Source of the DNA: Salvator merianae
Lineage: Eukaryota; Chordata; Lepidosauria; Squamata; Teiidae
Assembly: GCA_003586115.2 (NCBI GenBank)
Contig: QVOM02000025.1
Coordinates: 89,388,161-89,452,160 of the forward strand
Direction: 5' to 3'
Length of the DNA stretch: 64,000 bases
Shown here: one piece after another, positions 1 through 11,157 of the stretch
How positions within the stretch are numbered: position 1 is the stretch's first letter
How the letters are laid out: every line of letters starts with the position of its first letter
Translations under genes and position numbers: made by a program
The notes under the pieces: model-generated
The model's database searches: none
What the model was told of the DNA's origin: nothing
Seen by the model: only the letters and a program-made list of their open reading frames with translations

Positions 1-851
1 ACGTGACATCCTTCAGACAACTTTGCTTTAGGAAAGACAATGAAAGTGAGGCAATGCGAGAATGAGAATCGCGGAGGCCAGGCCAAGCAATGCATGATAG
101 ATGAGACGCCTAGCTTTGCTTCGGAGGGAGTCGCGGAACTCTGCTGCTGCTCTACTCTTTCCCCCCGCTGGAAAAAGAGAGGGAAATAACAGGGAGCCCA
201 GAGCAACACACTACGCCGAATCCAAAACCGGAGCACCCTCTCCATCGCCTTCAGCCTTCTGTTTATTCAATGCAAATTGCAAGGCACCCTGTCAGTCATA
301 TATTTTGAATTACTCCACACAATATAGACGAGAGAAATGGAGGGAAACATTTGTTCGGCTGGTTCAGCTCTTGCCAAGTCGGCTCCCAGCACATCGCAGG
401 AAGGAGCGTTTTGATCTTTGTAGGGAAGGAAGAATCCAGCCAGCCCTCTGTCCATTATATTGACCCTAGGGATATTGCTGAATTTTGCATGCCTTAGCTG
501 AAAAACAAGGATCCTGGCCGCTGACCATAAAAGGAAAGCGAACATCGCAGGCCCCGGAGTCTTTCTTGATTCTGGTCTTCATATAATACATAATAGATTT
601 AAGACTCTGCCACCGCAGCCTCTGGAACTGCTACCGTTACACACACCACTACCTGATGGATATCATTCTGGAAACCTCTGTTCTGTGTAAGGCTGTGCCT
701 GCGAAAGCTGTTAATAAGACAGGAAATGGTCTTGACCGGGACACACTGTTATTCAACAAGTTATTCAACAAGTTTCTGCCCAAAGACAATCTAGCCAAGC
801 AGAGAAATGAAATAGAATGCTGCAGGGGTGAGCCAGGCCAATACATTTGAT
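1..851. other. No recognisable gene or repeat
   Basis: I see no coding exon, RNA gene or repeat family that I recognise. Short open frames overlap on both strands, have no conserved motif, and look like chance. The last 8 bases (CATTTGAT) may be the left target duplication of the next element. Confidence 0.5.
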
Positions 852-1265
852 CTGCCTGTTCGACCTACCCTCTAGTGAGCCTCTGCACGCTCACTAGAGG
901 AGTGCTTCTCCATTGTGCTGAGGCCCTAGTGATCAGGAACAACTGCAGCTGCACCTGATCACTACTAGCTGTGGAGCACAAAGTTGTGCTCCACAGCTGG
1001 ACTGGGAGCAGCTGGACTGCTCCCAGTACACAGCATGTGCACCTACTTCCAGGTGCAAATGCTGCACAGCTGCAACCGCAGAGCTGCATGTCACATCCCC
1101 AGTCACCATGGCAGCAGTCGGTTGTTTCCCTGGCACTGCAAGTGCTGGAGGCCCATTTCTGGGTTGTTCCAGCCCTCGCAGTGCAGATGGCCACTGCACT
1201 ACAGGGACTGTTGCTCCTTGGAACGTTCAGATTCAAACATTCCATGGTGGAAAGTGTGAAAGTCC
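852..1265. mobile_element. Family B foldback DNA transposon (non-autonomous)
   Basis: The ends are inverted: GCCTGTTCGACC-like on the left and a GGTGGAAAGTGTGAAAG-type sequence on the right that matches the ends of other family B copies at 23427, 39421, 42513 and 61576. The interior holds nested hairpins, including CTCTAGTGAGC at 870-880 against its complement at 889-899, and GTGGAGCACAA paired with TTGTGCTCCAC near 970-1000. Flanks CATTTGAT and CATTTGTG match at 6 of 8 bases, suggesting an 8-bp target duplication of hAT type. No transposase is encoded. Confidence 0.6.
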
Positions 1266-1560
1266 CATTTGTGTGAAATCTGATCTTAGGATTCAAGACA
1301 TGTGCGTGAACTGAAATTTAGTGGTTTGGCTCAAATACCCTTGGTTCGGGTTCAATTTAAACCATTTGTTTTCAAACAACAGGGTGGTTCGGTCTGCAGA
1401 CTAACCAAGCAAACCATAGCAAACCACTCTTGGTTCACTATGGCTCACTTGGTTCACTGCAACACCACTTGGTTCAGGTTCATTTGTTTGAACCACAAAG
1501 TGATTGGGTTCACATGCGAGCCATGCAAACGCCCCAGTTCTCTGTGACCTGCAAACCAAC
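1266..1560. repeat. Degenerate GGTTCA/TGAACC-rich interspersed repeat
   Basis: The stretch is built from recurring GGTTCA, TTGGTT and TGAACC words on both strands, giving many short inverted pairs. A second block of the same texture lies at 36622-36990. A word resembling the GATGTGC terminus seen at 32253 occurs near the left edge (ACATGTGCGTGAAC), so this may be an old DNA transposon with a GGTTCA interior. Frames through it are not genes. Confidence 0.4.
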
Positions 1561-3159
1561 CGAAGCAATTCAGCATGTCTCCAGTTAAGTCCATTCAGTG
1601 CTTGAACCCTATTAGTAATTTAGCTCTGCTGATTTCTCTCATTGATGACAGATGCACCTCATACCTGTACACCATCTGCATATGAACACAGCTATTATAT
1701 TTAATGTTGGCCTGTGTACAGAGGCTGTGCCTGTTTGTAAGAACATACATTAGGACTGGGAAAGACTGTGGGAACAAACCCCTGAAATGCAGGATTCACA
1801 CAGTGCCACTGTGTTGCAGTGAGTGATCTTATGGGAGTGGGGTCCACACATCCCTGCTCCTTTGTAGAGCTGTGGGTGCACTGGAAGAGCATGGTGTCCA
1901 CATGACTCCACACTCATCCGGCAAACAGCTCAGCATAAAGGCCCGTTACAGGACTTTGGAAGCGCAACAATAGAAAAAACACTGACAGTGCAGATCAGTG
2001 AGGCCCAGCCCACTGCTGGTACGCTCTGTCCACAAAAGATGAAGCAGGATCCAAATCAGGGCACACTTGATATGGATCGCTGGTAGACCTGTTTAAACAG
2101 GCCTATTGATGAACCAGCAGGAATACGGAGGCATGCAGAAGGCATGCCTCTGTGTTCAGGACTACCAGGAGATCCAAAATGGTCCTCAAGGTTCACAAAG
2201 CTTCAGGGCCAGGACAGGGACTGGTCTGCACCAGCACATCATGCAGATGGTACTGTTTCAGACCACACCTTTCCGTGGTCCAAACCCAGCAGGCCTGGCT
2301 CGTTCAGACCCATTGGTTAGGACCCTAAAAAGGTTCAAAGAAGAACTCAAAGGAGCACAAGACAGGATTGTGATGGGTGTGGCTAAGGAAAAGGGTGTGG
2401 CCAAGAAGGGGTGTGGCCAACAGAGACCTCTAAGTACTGGCTAGAAACTGCATTTAGACACCATTGGGTTTGCGGAATGTTCTAGGCTGATTTATCTGTT
2501 CAGAGGAGGATGCGCTGAACTCCAAGCTGAAACATCCTTAGTTTTGAGTTCCCACAAAGCAGTTACATTGCCGACTACCAGCCAAGCATTGCTGAGCTAT
2601 GTAATTAAAACCACCCTGTTCAATTCCCACAGTACAGCAGAGAAGAAAGGTCTTGGGATATTGAAGCCAAACCCTCCTGGCAGCGAAAGGGGTTTCTGAG
2701 AAGTGCAAATGAAACTGTTCTAAAATAAACACCATGTCATGGGGGAAAGGCAGCGGCTGAAAAGGGCAGGACACAAAACCGTTCCAGAGAAAATAACAAT
2801 TAATACTCTCCGACGGCAACGAAAGTTGGAACTGTTCCTTTCAATAACATCAAACAGCGGTAGAAGAAAACCCCTGGTGTATAAGACATAGGAAAATAAT
2901 GTCCACATGTCCCAGGAGCTATTTGTATATTCTATTTTTGAACGCATGGCATGGAGCTGCCAGATACGGCCACCAGATTGGTTCCTCATATTCCAATCCG
3001 GGAATGTAATCGGAGCCTGCAACTGCATTTTGTTGTGGTACCAATCCTGCACAAGTGCTTTTCTACTTGTGGCAAAGGCGGAGGCACCGCCAGGGCTGTC
3101 TGGCCCACTCCCAGATGACATTTTTGTCCCAGTTACCTACTTTGGTTCTCTGAGACCAT
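1561..3159. other. No gene seen; diffuse repeat at about 1990-2330
   Basis: No exon is recognisable. Part of 1990-2330 shares words with 61075-61460: a GGTAGACC...TTAA palindrome, then CCAGCAGGA, then GCATGCAGAAGGCATG. This suggests another foldback repeat shared by the two sites. The remainder is unassigned. Confidence 0.4.
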
Positions 3160-3972
3160 GGTGGGCCACTGTATCAGACAAAATGCTAGACCAGATGGGC
3201 TGTGGCCTGATCCAGCAGGGCTTCTCTTATCTTCTTATAGACAAATTCATGGAGGACAGGGGTATCAATGGCTACTAGAATCGACTGCCTAGGTACTGCC
3301 TCCAGAGTGGAGAGACAGGCAGAAGGCCTCTAAAAGCCATTTACATGGAGTGCAAAGCAGGTGAAGATTTTGCCTTTGTCTTCTGTTTGAGAATGCCCAG
3401 AAGCAATTGGTTGGTCACTATATAAGATAGGATGCTGTACAAGATGGGCTGTGGCTGATCCAGCAGGGATCCTCTTAATTCATGGAGGACAGGGGTATCA
3501 ATGGCTACTACAGTGGATGCCAAGGTACCACCTTCAAGTTGAACGGATGGGCAGGATCCCTCTAAAGGCCATTTGCAGGGAGTTGAGAACTTGTGAAGGT
3601 TTTGCCTTTGCCTTCTGCTTGAGATGCCCAGAGGTAACTGATGGATCACCATGTGAGATGGAATGCAGGACTAGATGGAGTGTGGGCTGATCCAGCAGGG
3701 CTCCTCTTATGTTCTTATATGGTTAGATGAATTCATGGAGGACAAGTATTTCAATGGTTACCAGAATGGATGCCTAGGGACCACTTTTGCTTTGGAGAGA
3801 CAGGCAGGATGCCTCTAAAGGCCATTTGCAGGGAGTGGAAGGCAGGTCAAGCTTTTACCCTTGTCTTCTGCTTGAGATGTCCAGAACCAATTGATGGGCC
3901 ACACATGAGACTGGGTGCTGTACTAGATGGATTATGGCCCAATCCAGCAGGGCTCCTCTTATGTTCTTAAGT
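3160..3972 (+). mobile_element. Four tandem CR1-a LINE 3'-end units
   Basis: Four head-to-tail copies of the CR1-a 3' untranslated region, about 240 bp per full unit: 3160-3240 (truncated), 3241-3476, 3477-3728 and 3729-3972. Each full unit runs from ATTCATGGAGGACAGG through a conserved block (AGACAGGCAGGATGCCTCTA) to CTGATCCAGCAGGG, and typically ends in TCTTATGTTCTTAT. The last motif is the 8-bp tail repeat (ATGTTCTT) of this lineage. No reverse-transcriptase coding remains. LINE 3' ends normally occur once per insertion, so the tandem arrangement is unusual. It recurs at 4985, 12532, 22974, 28294 and 48497. Confidence 0.85.
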
Positions 3973-4984
3973 TCTAACACGCAGAAGTCTGTAACTGGAA
4001 ATCCCATTATATGGGTTTCCCATAATAGCCACATTTTTGGCATTACAAGTTCAAAACTGAGCAGTTTCCTTCTGCGTACCACATAAGAAGTGAAGCAGCC
4101 TGGGTCTGTAAACACAAAGTAAATTAATAAGATGAGAAACAGAAGCTTGCTTTGGTTGCAAAGTCTAAACAGCCTTGAAGAGGAATGCCATGTAGGGACA
4201 TTTACAGTAATCCAACCTGGACAAGCTTCCGGTATGGTAGTGATCAGGTGCGTGAACAAGCATAAGCAAGAGTGAGAAACCTCAGAGTAAAAGGAAAACC
4301 CATAAAAATGAGAGAATGAACCAGCAAAAAAGGTTCGACCAACTGTTTAGCTGGTCTTATAAACCAGTCACTTCTCTCCAAAGCGTGAATATCCACTATC
4401 ATATGAGCTTATTTTCATCTGTTATCAGCGTAGCCCCACAGAGCCTCTATATAAAAAGGGAACTCAGCCTATATGCATGTAAGAATGTGCACCCAGGAGA
4501 TAAACATAACCATTGGGACTGATTAACTAGTAAACTCATTCCCAGAAGTTTGCTGAATATTCTGGCAGAGAAGAGTGCATGCTACAGAATTAGCAATGAA
4601 TTTACGGAGATGTCTTGGCTTTTGCTGGTTCTATAAAATTTTCCAGAGAGTGAAATGATCTTCAGTATTCCATCCTTCCAGGTTTGGCGTGGGGGTGGGG
4701 ATAACTTTTATGGCTTACAAAGAGAAATACCCAACCCCTCTGTCTTCCCAATAAAAGCCAAGGTGTGTGCATGAGATATCTGGGGCTTGAGTAAGAAAGA
4801 GAGCAAATTCTGCTTCGCCTTTAAAGAGAATGAGTGTGCATCTATAAAAGAAAAGCATGCACTAAGAGATTCTCAGCTTTGATTTTTTTTAAAAAAGGGG
4901 AAAAATCTTGACACTAGTCCCCATGATTGTGCTATTGCATTGTGTTTAGACAACACATCTCTCATGGAACTGAAGTTAACACTT
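3973..4984. other. No recognisable gene or repeat
   Basis: Mostly AT-rich sequence with no motif I can assign. Open frames are short and unsupported. Confidence 0.5.
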
Positions 4985-5640
4985 AGAACATAAAAGGAAC
5001 CCTCCTGGATTAGGAACATCCTGTTTTACACGGTTGCCCACCCATTTCTTCTGTGCACTCTCAAGCAGAAGATGAAGGCAAAACCTTCACCTGCTCTCCA
5101 CTCTCTGCAAATGGTCTTTAGAGGCATCCTGCCTGTCCCTCCGCCATGGAGGCGGTACCTGGACGTCCATTCTAGTAGCCAGTGATACGCCTGACCTCCA
5201 TGAATTAAGAGGAGGCCTGCTGGATCAGGCCACAGCCCACCTAGTCCAGCATCCTGTCTCACACAGAGGGTTTTACCTGTTCTCAAATCCCTGCAAATGG
5301 GCTTTAGAGGCATCCTGCCTGTCTCTCCAACCTGGAGGCAGTACCTAGGCATCCATTCTAGTAGCTATTGATACACCCAACCTCCATGAATTTGTCTAAC
5401 CCTTTCTTAAGGCTATCCAGGTTGGCTGCTGTCACCACCTCTTCGGGCCTTTCTGCACTAGGCCTTATTCTGGATTATATCTCAGAATAGGGACCTTTCA
5501 TCTGCATGCTAATGCAGACTACGGTAGGCCCTGGGCAAGACCTTTCATAGTTTGCACTAGCATGTGGATGGCAGGTCCCTATTCCAGGATATAATCCGCA
5601 ATAAGGTCAAGTGCAGAAAGGGCCTTCTGGTAGTAAGTTA
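4985..5640 (-). mobile_element. Two tandem CR1-a 3' ends, reverse strand, split by a MITE
   Basis: Read on the minus strand, the element enters from about 5640 in the end of the reverse-transcriptase frame (the GAAGAGGTGGTGACAGC block), is interrupted by the MITE at 5445-5624, and then shows two 3'-end units (5209-5443 and 4985-5208). The second unit ends in a decayed TTTTATGTTCT tail at 4985. After the MITE the sequence resumes with TTCTGGTAGTAA, which matches uninterrupted copies such as the one read on the plus strand near 63740. Hence the CR1-a was there before the MITE. Confidence 0.85.
5445..5624. mobile_element. Family D 180-bp palindromic MITE (copy D1)
   Basis: A foldback element 180 bp long whose ends are near-perfect inverted repeats: GGGCCTTTCTGCACTAGG on the left, GTCAAGTGCAGAAAGGGCC on the right. 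The arms continue inward through GGATTATATC and AATAGGGACC. It sits inside a CR1-a copy, so the empty site can be inferred as CTCTTCTGG. The filled site reads CTCTTC, element, TTCTGG, so TTC was duplicated (3 bp, or 4 bp CTTC if the boundary is shifted by one). That size fits PIF/Harbinger-like elements. No coding capacity. Confidence 0.85.
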
Positions 5641-6509
5641 ACTTTATTAAACTTTACTCAGAAGTATTGCCTTTGCAGAAGCAAAATCTAAGTGGCATCT
5701 CAATCTACGGCTGCTTCCATATAGGCCCATAATGTGCGTTGATAGTTAGCCCACAGCCTATGCGTTTAAACGGTAGGACAGCCAGAGGTGTGGGGATACA
5801 CATGGCCCCGCTCCCAAGAGGCCCAGGTCTGTCCCCACCACCCTGTGGTTTACCGTCATCTTAGTGCTGGTTGTACAACTCCAAGGCTGGTTGTGTAGCT
5901 AAATGCCCTCCACCCCATATGGATTCTGGCTGGGCTGCTTTAGCAAAGGACCAAAAATGGCCAACCCCCAGGCCGCTTCTGGTCCTTTGGAAAGCCGCCC
6001 AGCTCGAAACCTCTGTGCTGCAAGAGAAGTTCTCAGCTGTGGTTTATTTCTTTATTTATATTTTTATACCGCCCTACACTTATACCTGGGCAGTTTACCA
6101 TTAGAATCGTGAAATTAAATAGGCAGCATTTCAGCTACTGAGTTGCAGCAGGAGGAACTCTGAAATGTGCAGTGTGGATGGAAGGGAAAATGAGAAGCTA
6201 GTCAGCTGTGCAGGGTTGCCTTTCCTTCCCCAAAGGCATCTAGTCTGCTTTTGCGTCGGGCCACAGGAGCCAGGGCCAAGGGGTTGTTCTAGTTTGGCTC
6301 TTTGCTGCTTAAGGGCTGCCTCCCCCCTCCCCCTGCAGTCCCAGGTGTGGCGGCTGCGGGGTCCAATAGCTGCTTCCTGTGCTTCTCACACCTGCAGTGG
6401 TTACGATCCATCTCCCACCTCCTGCCCCAGATTTCAGGTGCAACTGCCCCCCCCCACATGAATTCAGCCTCCCACTGCATATGTTACTGTCTGTATAGAG
6501 CTGTGTAAG
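5641..6509. other. No gene seen; short LINE-tail fragment
   Basis: Only a short stretch at about 6040-6100 (TTTATTTATATTTTTATACCGCC) looks like a reversed L2-type 3' tail. The rest, including C-rich sequence at 6290-6470, shows no recognisable gene. Confidence 0.45.
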
Positions 6510-7655
6510 ATGCACTCTTTCAGGAGGAGCAGTTACATAATTTGGGGGTGGTCTTGGCGTCATCTTTGTCCATGGCGGCCCGGGTGATTTCTGTGGCCAG
6601 GAGGGCCCATTGTCAGCTTCGGCAGGTATATCAATTACGCCTTTACCTGGACAGGAATACCTGGCCGCTGTTGCCCGTGCCTTGGTAACCGCACGTTTCT
6701 ACTACCGTAATGTGCTCAATGTAGGGCTACTCTTGTATCTGCTCCAGAAGCTGCAACTACTGCAATATGCAGTGCCAAGTACCTGAGTGGGGTGCCTGCC
6801 TCAGCACGTGACAGACCAGTGCTTAAGCAACTGCACTGGTTGCCAGTTATTTGTTTATTTAAAATATTTATGCACCGCGTCCCATTAAAATATAATCTCA
6901 AGGCAGGGTATAAATAAATAAAATCATAATGAGTATATAAAAATATAATTAAAATCAAAGATGGGGAAAGCAAAGAAACGAACATTCACTCTAGGGAGGT
7001 CTTCAGCTGAGGTGCCTAAAAGCCAGAAGAGTAGGCATTCTGGCCACAGTAATCCATGCTCTGGGAACTTCTAGATTGGGCTATTGTAATGTGCTCTATG
7101 TGGGGCTGCCCTTGGAAAAGGTTCAGAAGCTGCAGCTGGTGCAGAATGCAGCTGCTAGACTGCTGACCAGAACTGCTGGTCTTAAAGAGCTGCACCGGTC
7201 TTAAAGAGTGCACTGGCTGCCAGTTTTCTACTGAGCCCAATTCAAGGTGTTGCTCAACTTCTAAGGCCCTAAATGGCTTGGGCCCCAAATATCTAAAGGA
7301 ATGACTTCTCCCATATTGACTTGCCCGTGCCTCAAGATCTACAAGTGAGGCCCTCCTGGTTGTTCCATCACCTTCAATAACTAAAGGGGTGGATACTTGG
7401 AATAGGGCTTTCTTGGTGGTAGCCCCCAGACTATATAATAGTCTCCCCCCGAGGTACAGCAGGTATCTTCACTATATACATTTAGAAGACTGGCAAAGAC
7501 ACACCTATTTACCCTGGTCTTTGGCTGAGGGAACAGCCCTCCCTCCTCACTTGCTGGCACTGTTATTGTTTACAGTGGGTTCTTTTTAATTTGTTTTGAC
7601 TGTTGTAACCCTGGGACCTTCATGTATAGGGGTGGGATCAAATATAAATAAATAA
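6510..7655 (+). pseudogene. L2 LINE remnant, C-terminal end of the reverse-transcriptase polyprotein
   Basis: A decayed non-LTR retrotransposon of L2 type. Translated fragments match the L2 C-terminal region after the polymerase domain: LQLVQNAAARLLT-like near 7130, then a CYRVQFKVL-like segment, KALNGLGPKYLKE-like near 7260, and RAFLVVAPRLYNSLPP at about 7400-7450. Earlier sequence at 6510-6850 corresponds to an upstream part of the same protein. Bases 6850-6990 are a foreign AT-rich insert carrying a LINE- or SINE-type tail. Frameshifts and stops are frequent, so nothing is translated. The 3' end has GGGACCTTCATGTATAGGGG followed by ATAAATAAATAA. Confidence 0.75.
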
Positions 7656-7830
7656 GTAGAGGAGAAGGAGAAGGAAAAGGAAAATGAGAAAGAGGAGGAG
7701 AAGGAGATAGAGGAGAAGCAGGAAAAGAAGGAGGAGGAGAAGGAAGAGGAGGAGAAGGAGGAGGAGAAGGAAGAGAAGGAGGAGGAGGAGGAGGAGGAGG
7801 AGGAGGAGGAGGAGGAAGAGGAAAACTAAT
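7656..7830. repeat. GGA/GAA purine microsatellite
   Basis: About 170 bases of imperfect GAGGAGAAGGAG runs, nearly pure purine on the plus strand. It directly follows the A-rich tail of the L2 copy, a common birthplace of microsatellites. The reverse-strand frame coding runs of Leu and Phe is an artefact of the repeat. Confidence 0.95.
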
Positions 7831-7919
7831 ATCGGGCTGCTAATCCTATACAACCCTGCATATACTGGCATGGCTGGTGAAATGGCACAGAGATAATACT
7901 GAAACACCAGCAGACCTTT

Positions 7920-8324
7920 GGGTCTTTCTGCACTTGCAGGTTTTCCTTACCAGGCACTAAGGGCTTCCCTTCCACACAGATGGAGCATAATCCAGATCAG
8001 GACCATCAAGGGCTGGTGGTGTGCGAACTTGGCCTAGTCTGGAACACCAAAGCGTGCCACCAAAATGTGTTCCCCAGGGGCTCCAAGGCTGGGACCCTTT
8101 GCTAGGAACTTTTTTCATTAGGAACTTTTGTTCCTAGCCTTTCAGAGCCCTCACAGTCCAGCCCCAAAACTCACACAATCTTCGGGGCAGTGCAGGGTCT
8201 GGTCTGAACCAGCATCACTCTGCAATGGGTCTGTTCCAGACCATGTCTTGCCATGATCCAGACCAGTAAGCCTTGCTGGTCCAGGTCCTCTGGTTTGGAT
8301 CAGGCAAGGTAAGTGCAGAAAGGC
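7920..8324. mobile_element. Foldback element with TTTCTGCACTT ends
   Basis: The left end reads GGGTCTTTCTGCACTTGC and the right end GCAAGGTAAGTGCAGAAAGGC, an inverted pair whose outer 15 bases match family D. The interior differs from D and is rich in GGTCTGG/CCAGACC words. No target duplication is clear. No coding sequence. Confidence 0.5.
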
Positions 8325-9699
8325 ATCATTAAAAAAAATTCAGATGACCCCTTGAAAGAGAGGCGCAAATTTACTTATTAGTCAGTTGTGTCCAGTGGTA
8401 ATCTGATAGTGAGCTACATTTTTTAGCTAAATAAAGTCAATTGAACCCACTTAACGTTTCTATTCAGTTATTTGGAGAGACAAATTATCCTTTGTCTGCA
8501 AGGTACATTAATAAGCCCTCCGTTAGCAGCATCTGGTTTCGTGATGGAAATACCTCCAGGTATTGCCCACAAATTGTGCTTTGACAAAGTAAGGCAATTG
8601 CTTATAATGGACGAAACAGTGACAGAAATTGGGGTCACTTTGTGCTCTCATTTCAAGGATGACTTGGTGGGAAAATGTGTTTCCAGCATGTTGGCTCTTT
8701 AAAAAAAAAAAAAAAAAAGTTGTGTATTAATGGCTTGAGGGATTCAACCTTTATTTGTATGACAGTATTGATGCTGGGAGCATATTTAAGAAACACGACA
8801 AATTTGAAATGATATCTGCTCAAGGAATTTGACTTCCACCAGCTTGAACGGTAACATATGGCTGCTCCCATGTGGCCGATACAAACCGTTTTTGAGTGCC
8901 CCCGAGGTTCTGTGGGCAAACAGGCCTGAACAGAACTAGCCAACAGGCTCACAATCTGTCCTCAGAACCACCTGTGCTGTAGGGCTGGAGAAACAACTTT
9001 GATGACCCAGTTTGCCTCATTTAGCACCATGTAGAATGATGGCAAAGGAGAAGACGTACATTACAGGGTCGAAGGCCACCTGTCCCAATTTACCATGAAA
9101 CCAAACATGGCTGACTTCCATGACCATTTCTGTTCCAGTGTTAAACCAGCAGGGCTAGAAACTTCACAGCAGTGGTATTTTTGCTCCACTGCTGTGTGAC
9201 TTTGGAGGCCAGCAGGCAACTGTGACATGACCAGCATACTTCTCACCTTTCTGGCGGATCCTAGTGCCTCTGCTCCTCATACCGCCTTTATCTCCGCCAT
9301 CTGACTGAAGCCAGGTGACGTAAAAATGGCAGGTTGGTCCACATTAAGGGCCAGTAAATGCACTTTTAAAGGCCATTAATGTGGATTAGAAGTGGGAAGG
9401 GAAAACTTGTGACTGCATACTACCACCTTTAAGCCTCTTTCAAGACATTTGTTTTCTTCATGGAGTCTCCTTTTTCCCATTCATGGCATCCACAATTGGC
9501 TCCCACTTCCGGCCCCATTGGCAACCTGAAGCAGGTTAGATCAGGAAAAAAAATCACCACCATGCCATGGTCTTCAAATAATGCCAGCAAACTGGCCTGG
9601 CAGTACCAGCTGCTACTGTTCTTTCTGCTTGTTGGTATAGATTAGCCTTCTGTTTAACACTTACAGAGGAGATCCTACATGCATGCATTTAAGGCCATT
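8325..9699. other. No recognisable gene
   Basis: Contains an 18-base A run at 8701-8718 that may be the tail of an old retroposon, but I cannot assign its body. No exon is supported. Confidence 0.45.
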
Positions 9700-9721
9700 T
9701 CTGCACTTACATGACTTGTTC

Positions 9722-9801
9722 CAGTACAGGATGAACCAGCATCATCCTGAGCTGAGGTGCCAGTACAGGATGAACCAGCATCAGTACAGGATGAACCAGC
9801 C
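9722..9801 (+). repeat. Short tandem duplication of a 22-bp unit
   Basis: The phrase CAGTACAGGATGAACCAGC occurs three times in 80 bases (near 9724, 9761 and 9782), the last two directly in tandem. It is a local minisatellite-like duplication. Confidence 0.8.
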
Positions 9802-9817
9802 TTGTACCAGAACAATG

Positions 9818-9956
9818 GGCCTTTTCACACTTTCTACCTTAGAATGGGATAATTATAGTCCAGCTGCTCCTGGTACAGTTGTGGAATACTCCACAGCTGT
9901 ACCAGGAGCAGCCAGACTATAATTATCCCATTCTAAGGTAGAAAGTGCAAAAAGGC
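9818..9956. mobile_element. Short family B hairpin element
   Basis: A 139-bp inverted repeat with arms of about 60 bases. The outer end GGCCTTTTCACACTTTC pairs with GAAAGTGCAAAAAGGC, and the arms continue through TACCTTAGAATGGGATAATT and CAGCTGCTCC. The ends match the longer family B elements, so this is probably an internally deleted derivative. A clear target duplication is not visible. A transcript would form a long stem. Confidence 0.75.
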
Positions 9957-10012
9957 TCAATCTGTTCCGCATGTGGTTAGGGTTCCTGGACTTGGACACT
10001 CCAGGAGACCTT

Positions 10013-10192
10013 GGCCCTTTCTGCACTTGGCCTTATTGTGGATTATATCCCAGAATAGGGACCTGCTATCCACATGCTAGTGCAAACTATGAAAGATCTT
10101 GTCCAAGGCCTACCATAGTCTGCATTAGCATGCAGATGGCAGGTCCCTATTTTGAGATATAATCTGGAATAAGTCTAAGGGCAGAAAGGGCC
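10013..10192. mobile_element. Family D 180-bp palindromic MITE (copy D2)
   Basis: Exactly 180 bp like D1 and D3. Ends are GGCCCTTTCTGCACTTGG and a near-complement. Flanks are ACCTT and CTTGT, giving a CTT duplication (3 bp). Arms pair along almost the whole length around a centre near TGTCCAAGGCC. Confidence 0.85.
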
Positions 10193-10649
10193 CTTGTTGA
10201 ACCACCAAAATGGGTTCATGTGACAAACTGGACCATGGAGGGGTATGCCATCCACACGCCTCTGTGTTTCAGTTGATTGCCACTTATAGGCCAGTAGCCC
10301 TCTTTAAAGAGGTCTACCAGTATACAGGCTGCCTGGTCTGGTCTGGTTTGGCCTGGTCTGGTCTATGCTCCATCCTGTGTGGACAGAGTGTACTAGAAGG
10401 GGGTGGGACCTCCCTTAGATTGCCTCAGCAGTGCAGAAGGGAGGCCCATAGTCACCTTCCTAAAATGGACTACCATACTTATGAAATCAGGCTGCACCAG
10501 GCTGCCGTCTTGGCCTCTTCAGCCTTGAAACAGGGTTTCCAAAAGCGGTAAGAAATCTGCCAAACAGCAGATACACCTGCGGGTTTGTTTTTTTTTTTCA
10601 GCTTTTTCTATGGCTAGGTTAATTGGTTTGGCAATTTCTGTGGCCAGCC
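10193..10649. other. No gene seen; short TGGTC-type repeat
   Basis: About 30 bases of GGTCTGGTCTGGTTTGGCC near 10337-10370 are low complexity. Nothing else is recognisable. Confidence 0.5.
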
Positions 10650-11157
10650 TGCCTTGAAAGACAATGTTTAAGAGGGGACTTGACTGAAGTATATAAAATC
10701 ATGCACGGTATGGAAAACGTTGATAGAGAAAAATTCTTTTCTCTAGCTCACAACACTAGGACCAGGGAGCACTCTATGAAGCTGATGGGCAGAAGAGTTG
10801 AGATCGACAGGGGGAAGTATTTTTTCACCCAGAGGGTTATTGGTCTATGGAATTGACTACCAGAAGAGGTGGTGACAGCAATCAGCCTGGATAGCTTTAA
10901 GAAAGGACTGGACAGATTCATGGAGGTCAGGTGTATTAATGGCTACTAGAATTGATGGCTAGGTACCACCTCCAGGGTGGAGAGACAGGCAGGAGGCCTC
11001 TAAAAGCCACTTGCAGGGAGTCGAGAGCAGGTGAAGGTTCAGTCTTTATACTCTGATTGAGATGCCCGGAAGCAATTGGTGGGCCACTGTGGGAAACAGG
11101 ATGCTAGACTAGATGGGCCATGGCCCAATGCAGCAGGAATCCTCTTATGTTCTTATG
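10650..11157 (+). pseudogene. CR1-a LINE 3' end with end of reverse-transcriptase ORF
   Basis: The 5' part codes the last segment of the CR1 polyprotein: LRGDLTEVYKIMHGMENVD and then GKYFFTQRVIGLWN, followed by a stop at 10857 where other copies continue LPEEVVT. The 3' untranslated region follows, with the GGCTACTAGAATTGATGGC block, and ends in CTTATGTTCTTATG at 11157. It is 5' truncated, as is usual for LINE copies. Only one 3' unit is present here, in contrast to the tandem loci. Confidence 0.85.

Noticed and set aside
101..463. 120-codon plus-strand open frame
   Set aside because: No motif, overlaps an opposite-strand frame of similar size, composition looks random, and no splice or promoter context could be defended.
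3160..3972. Satellite DNA
   Set aside because: Units match dispersed CR1-a 3' ends, including the tail motif, so they are LINE-derived.
7638..7907. Leu/Phe-rich reverse frame
   Set aside because: Translation of the GGA/GAA microsatellite.
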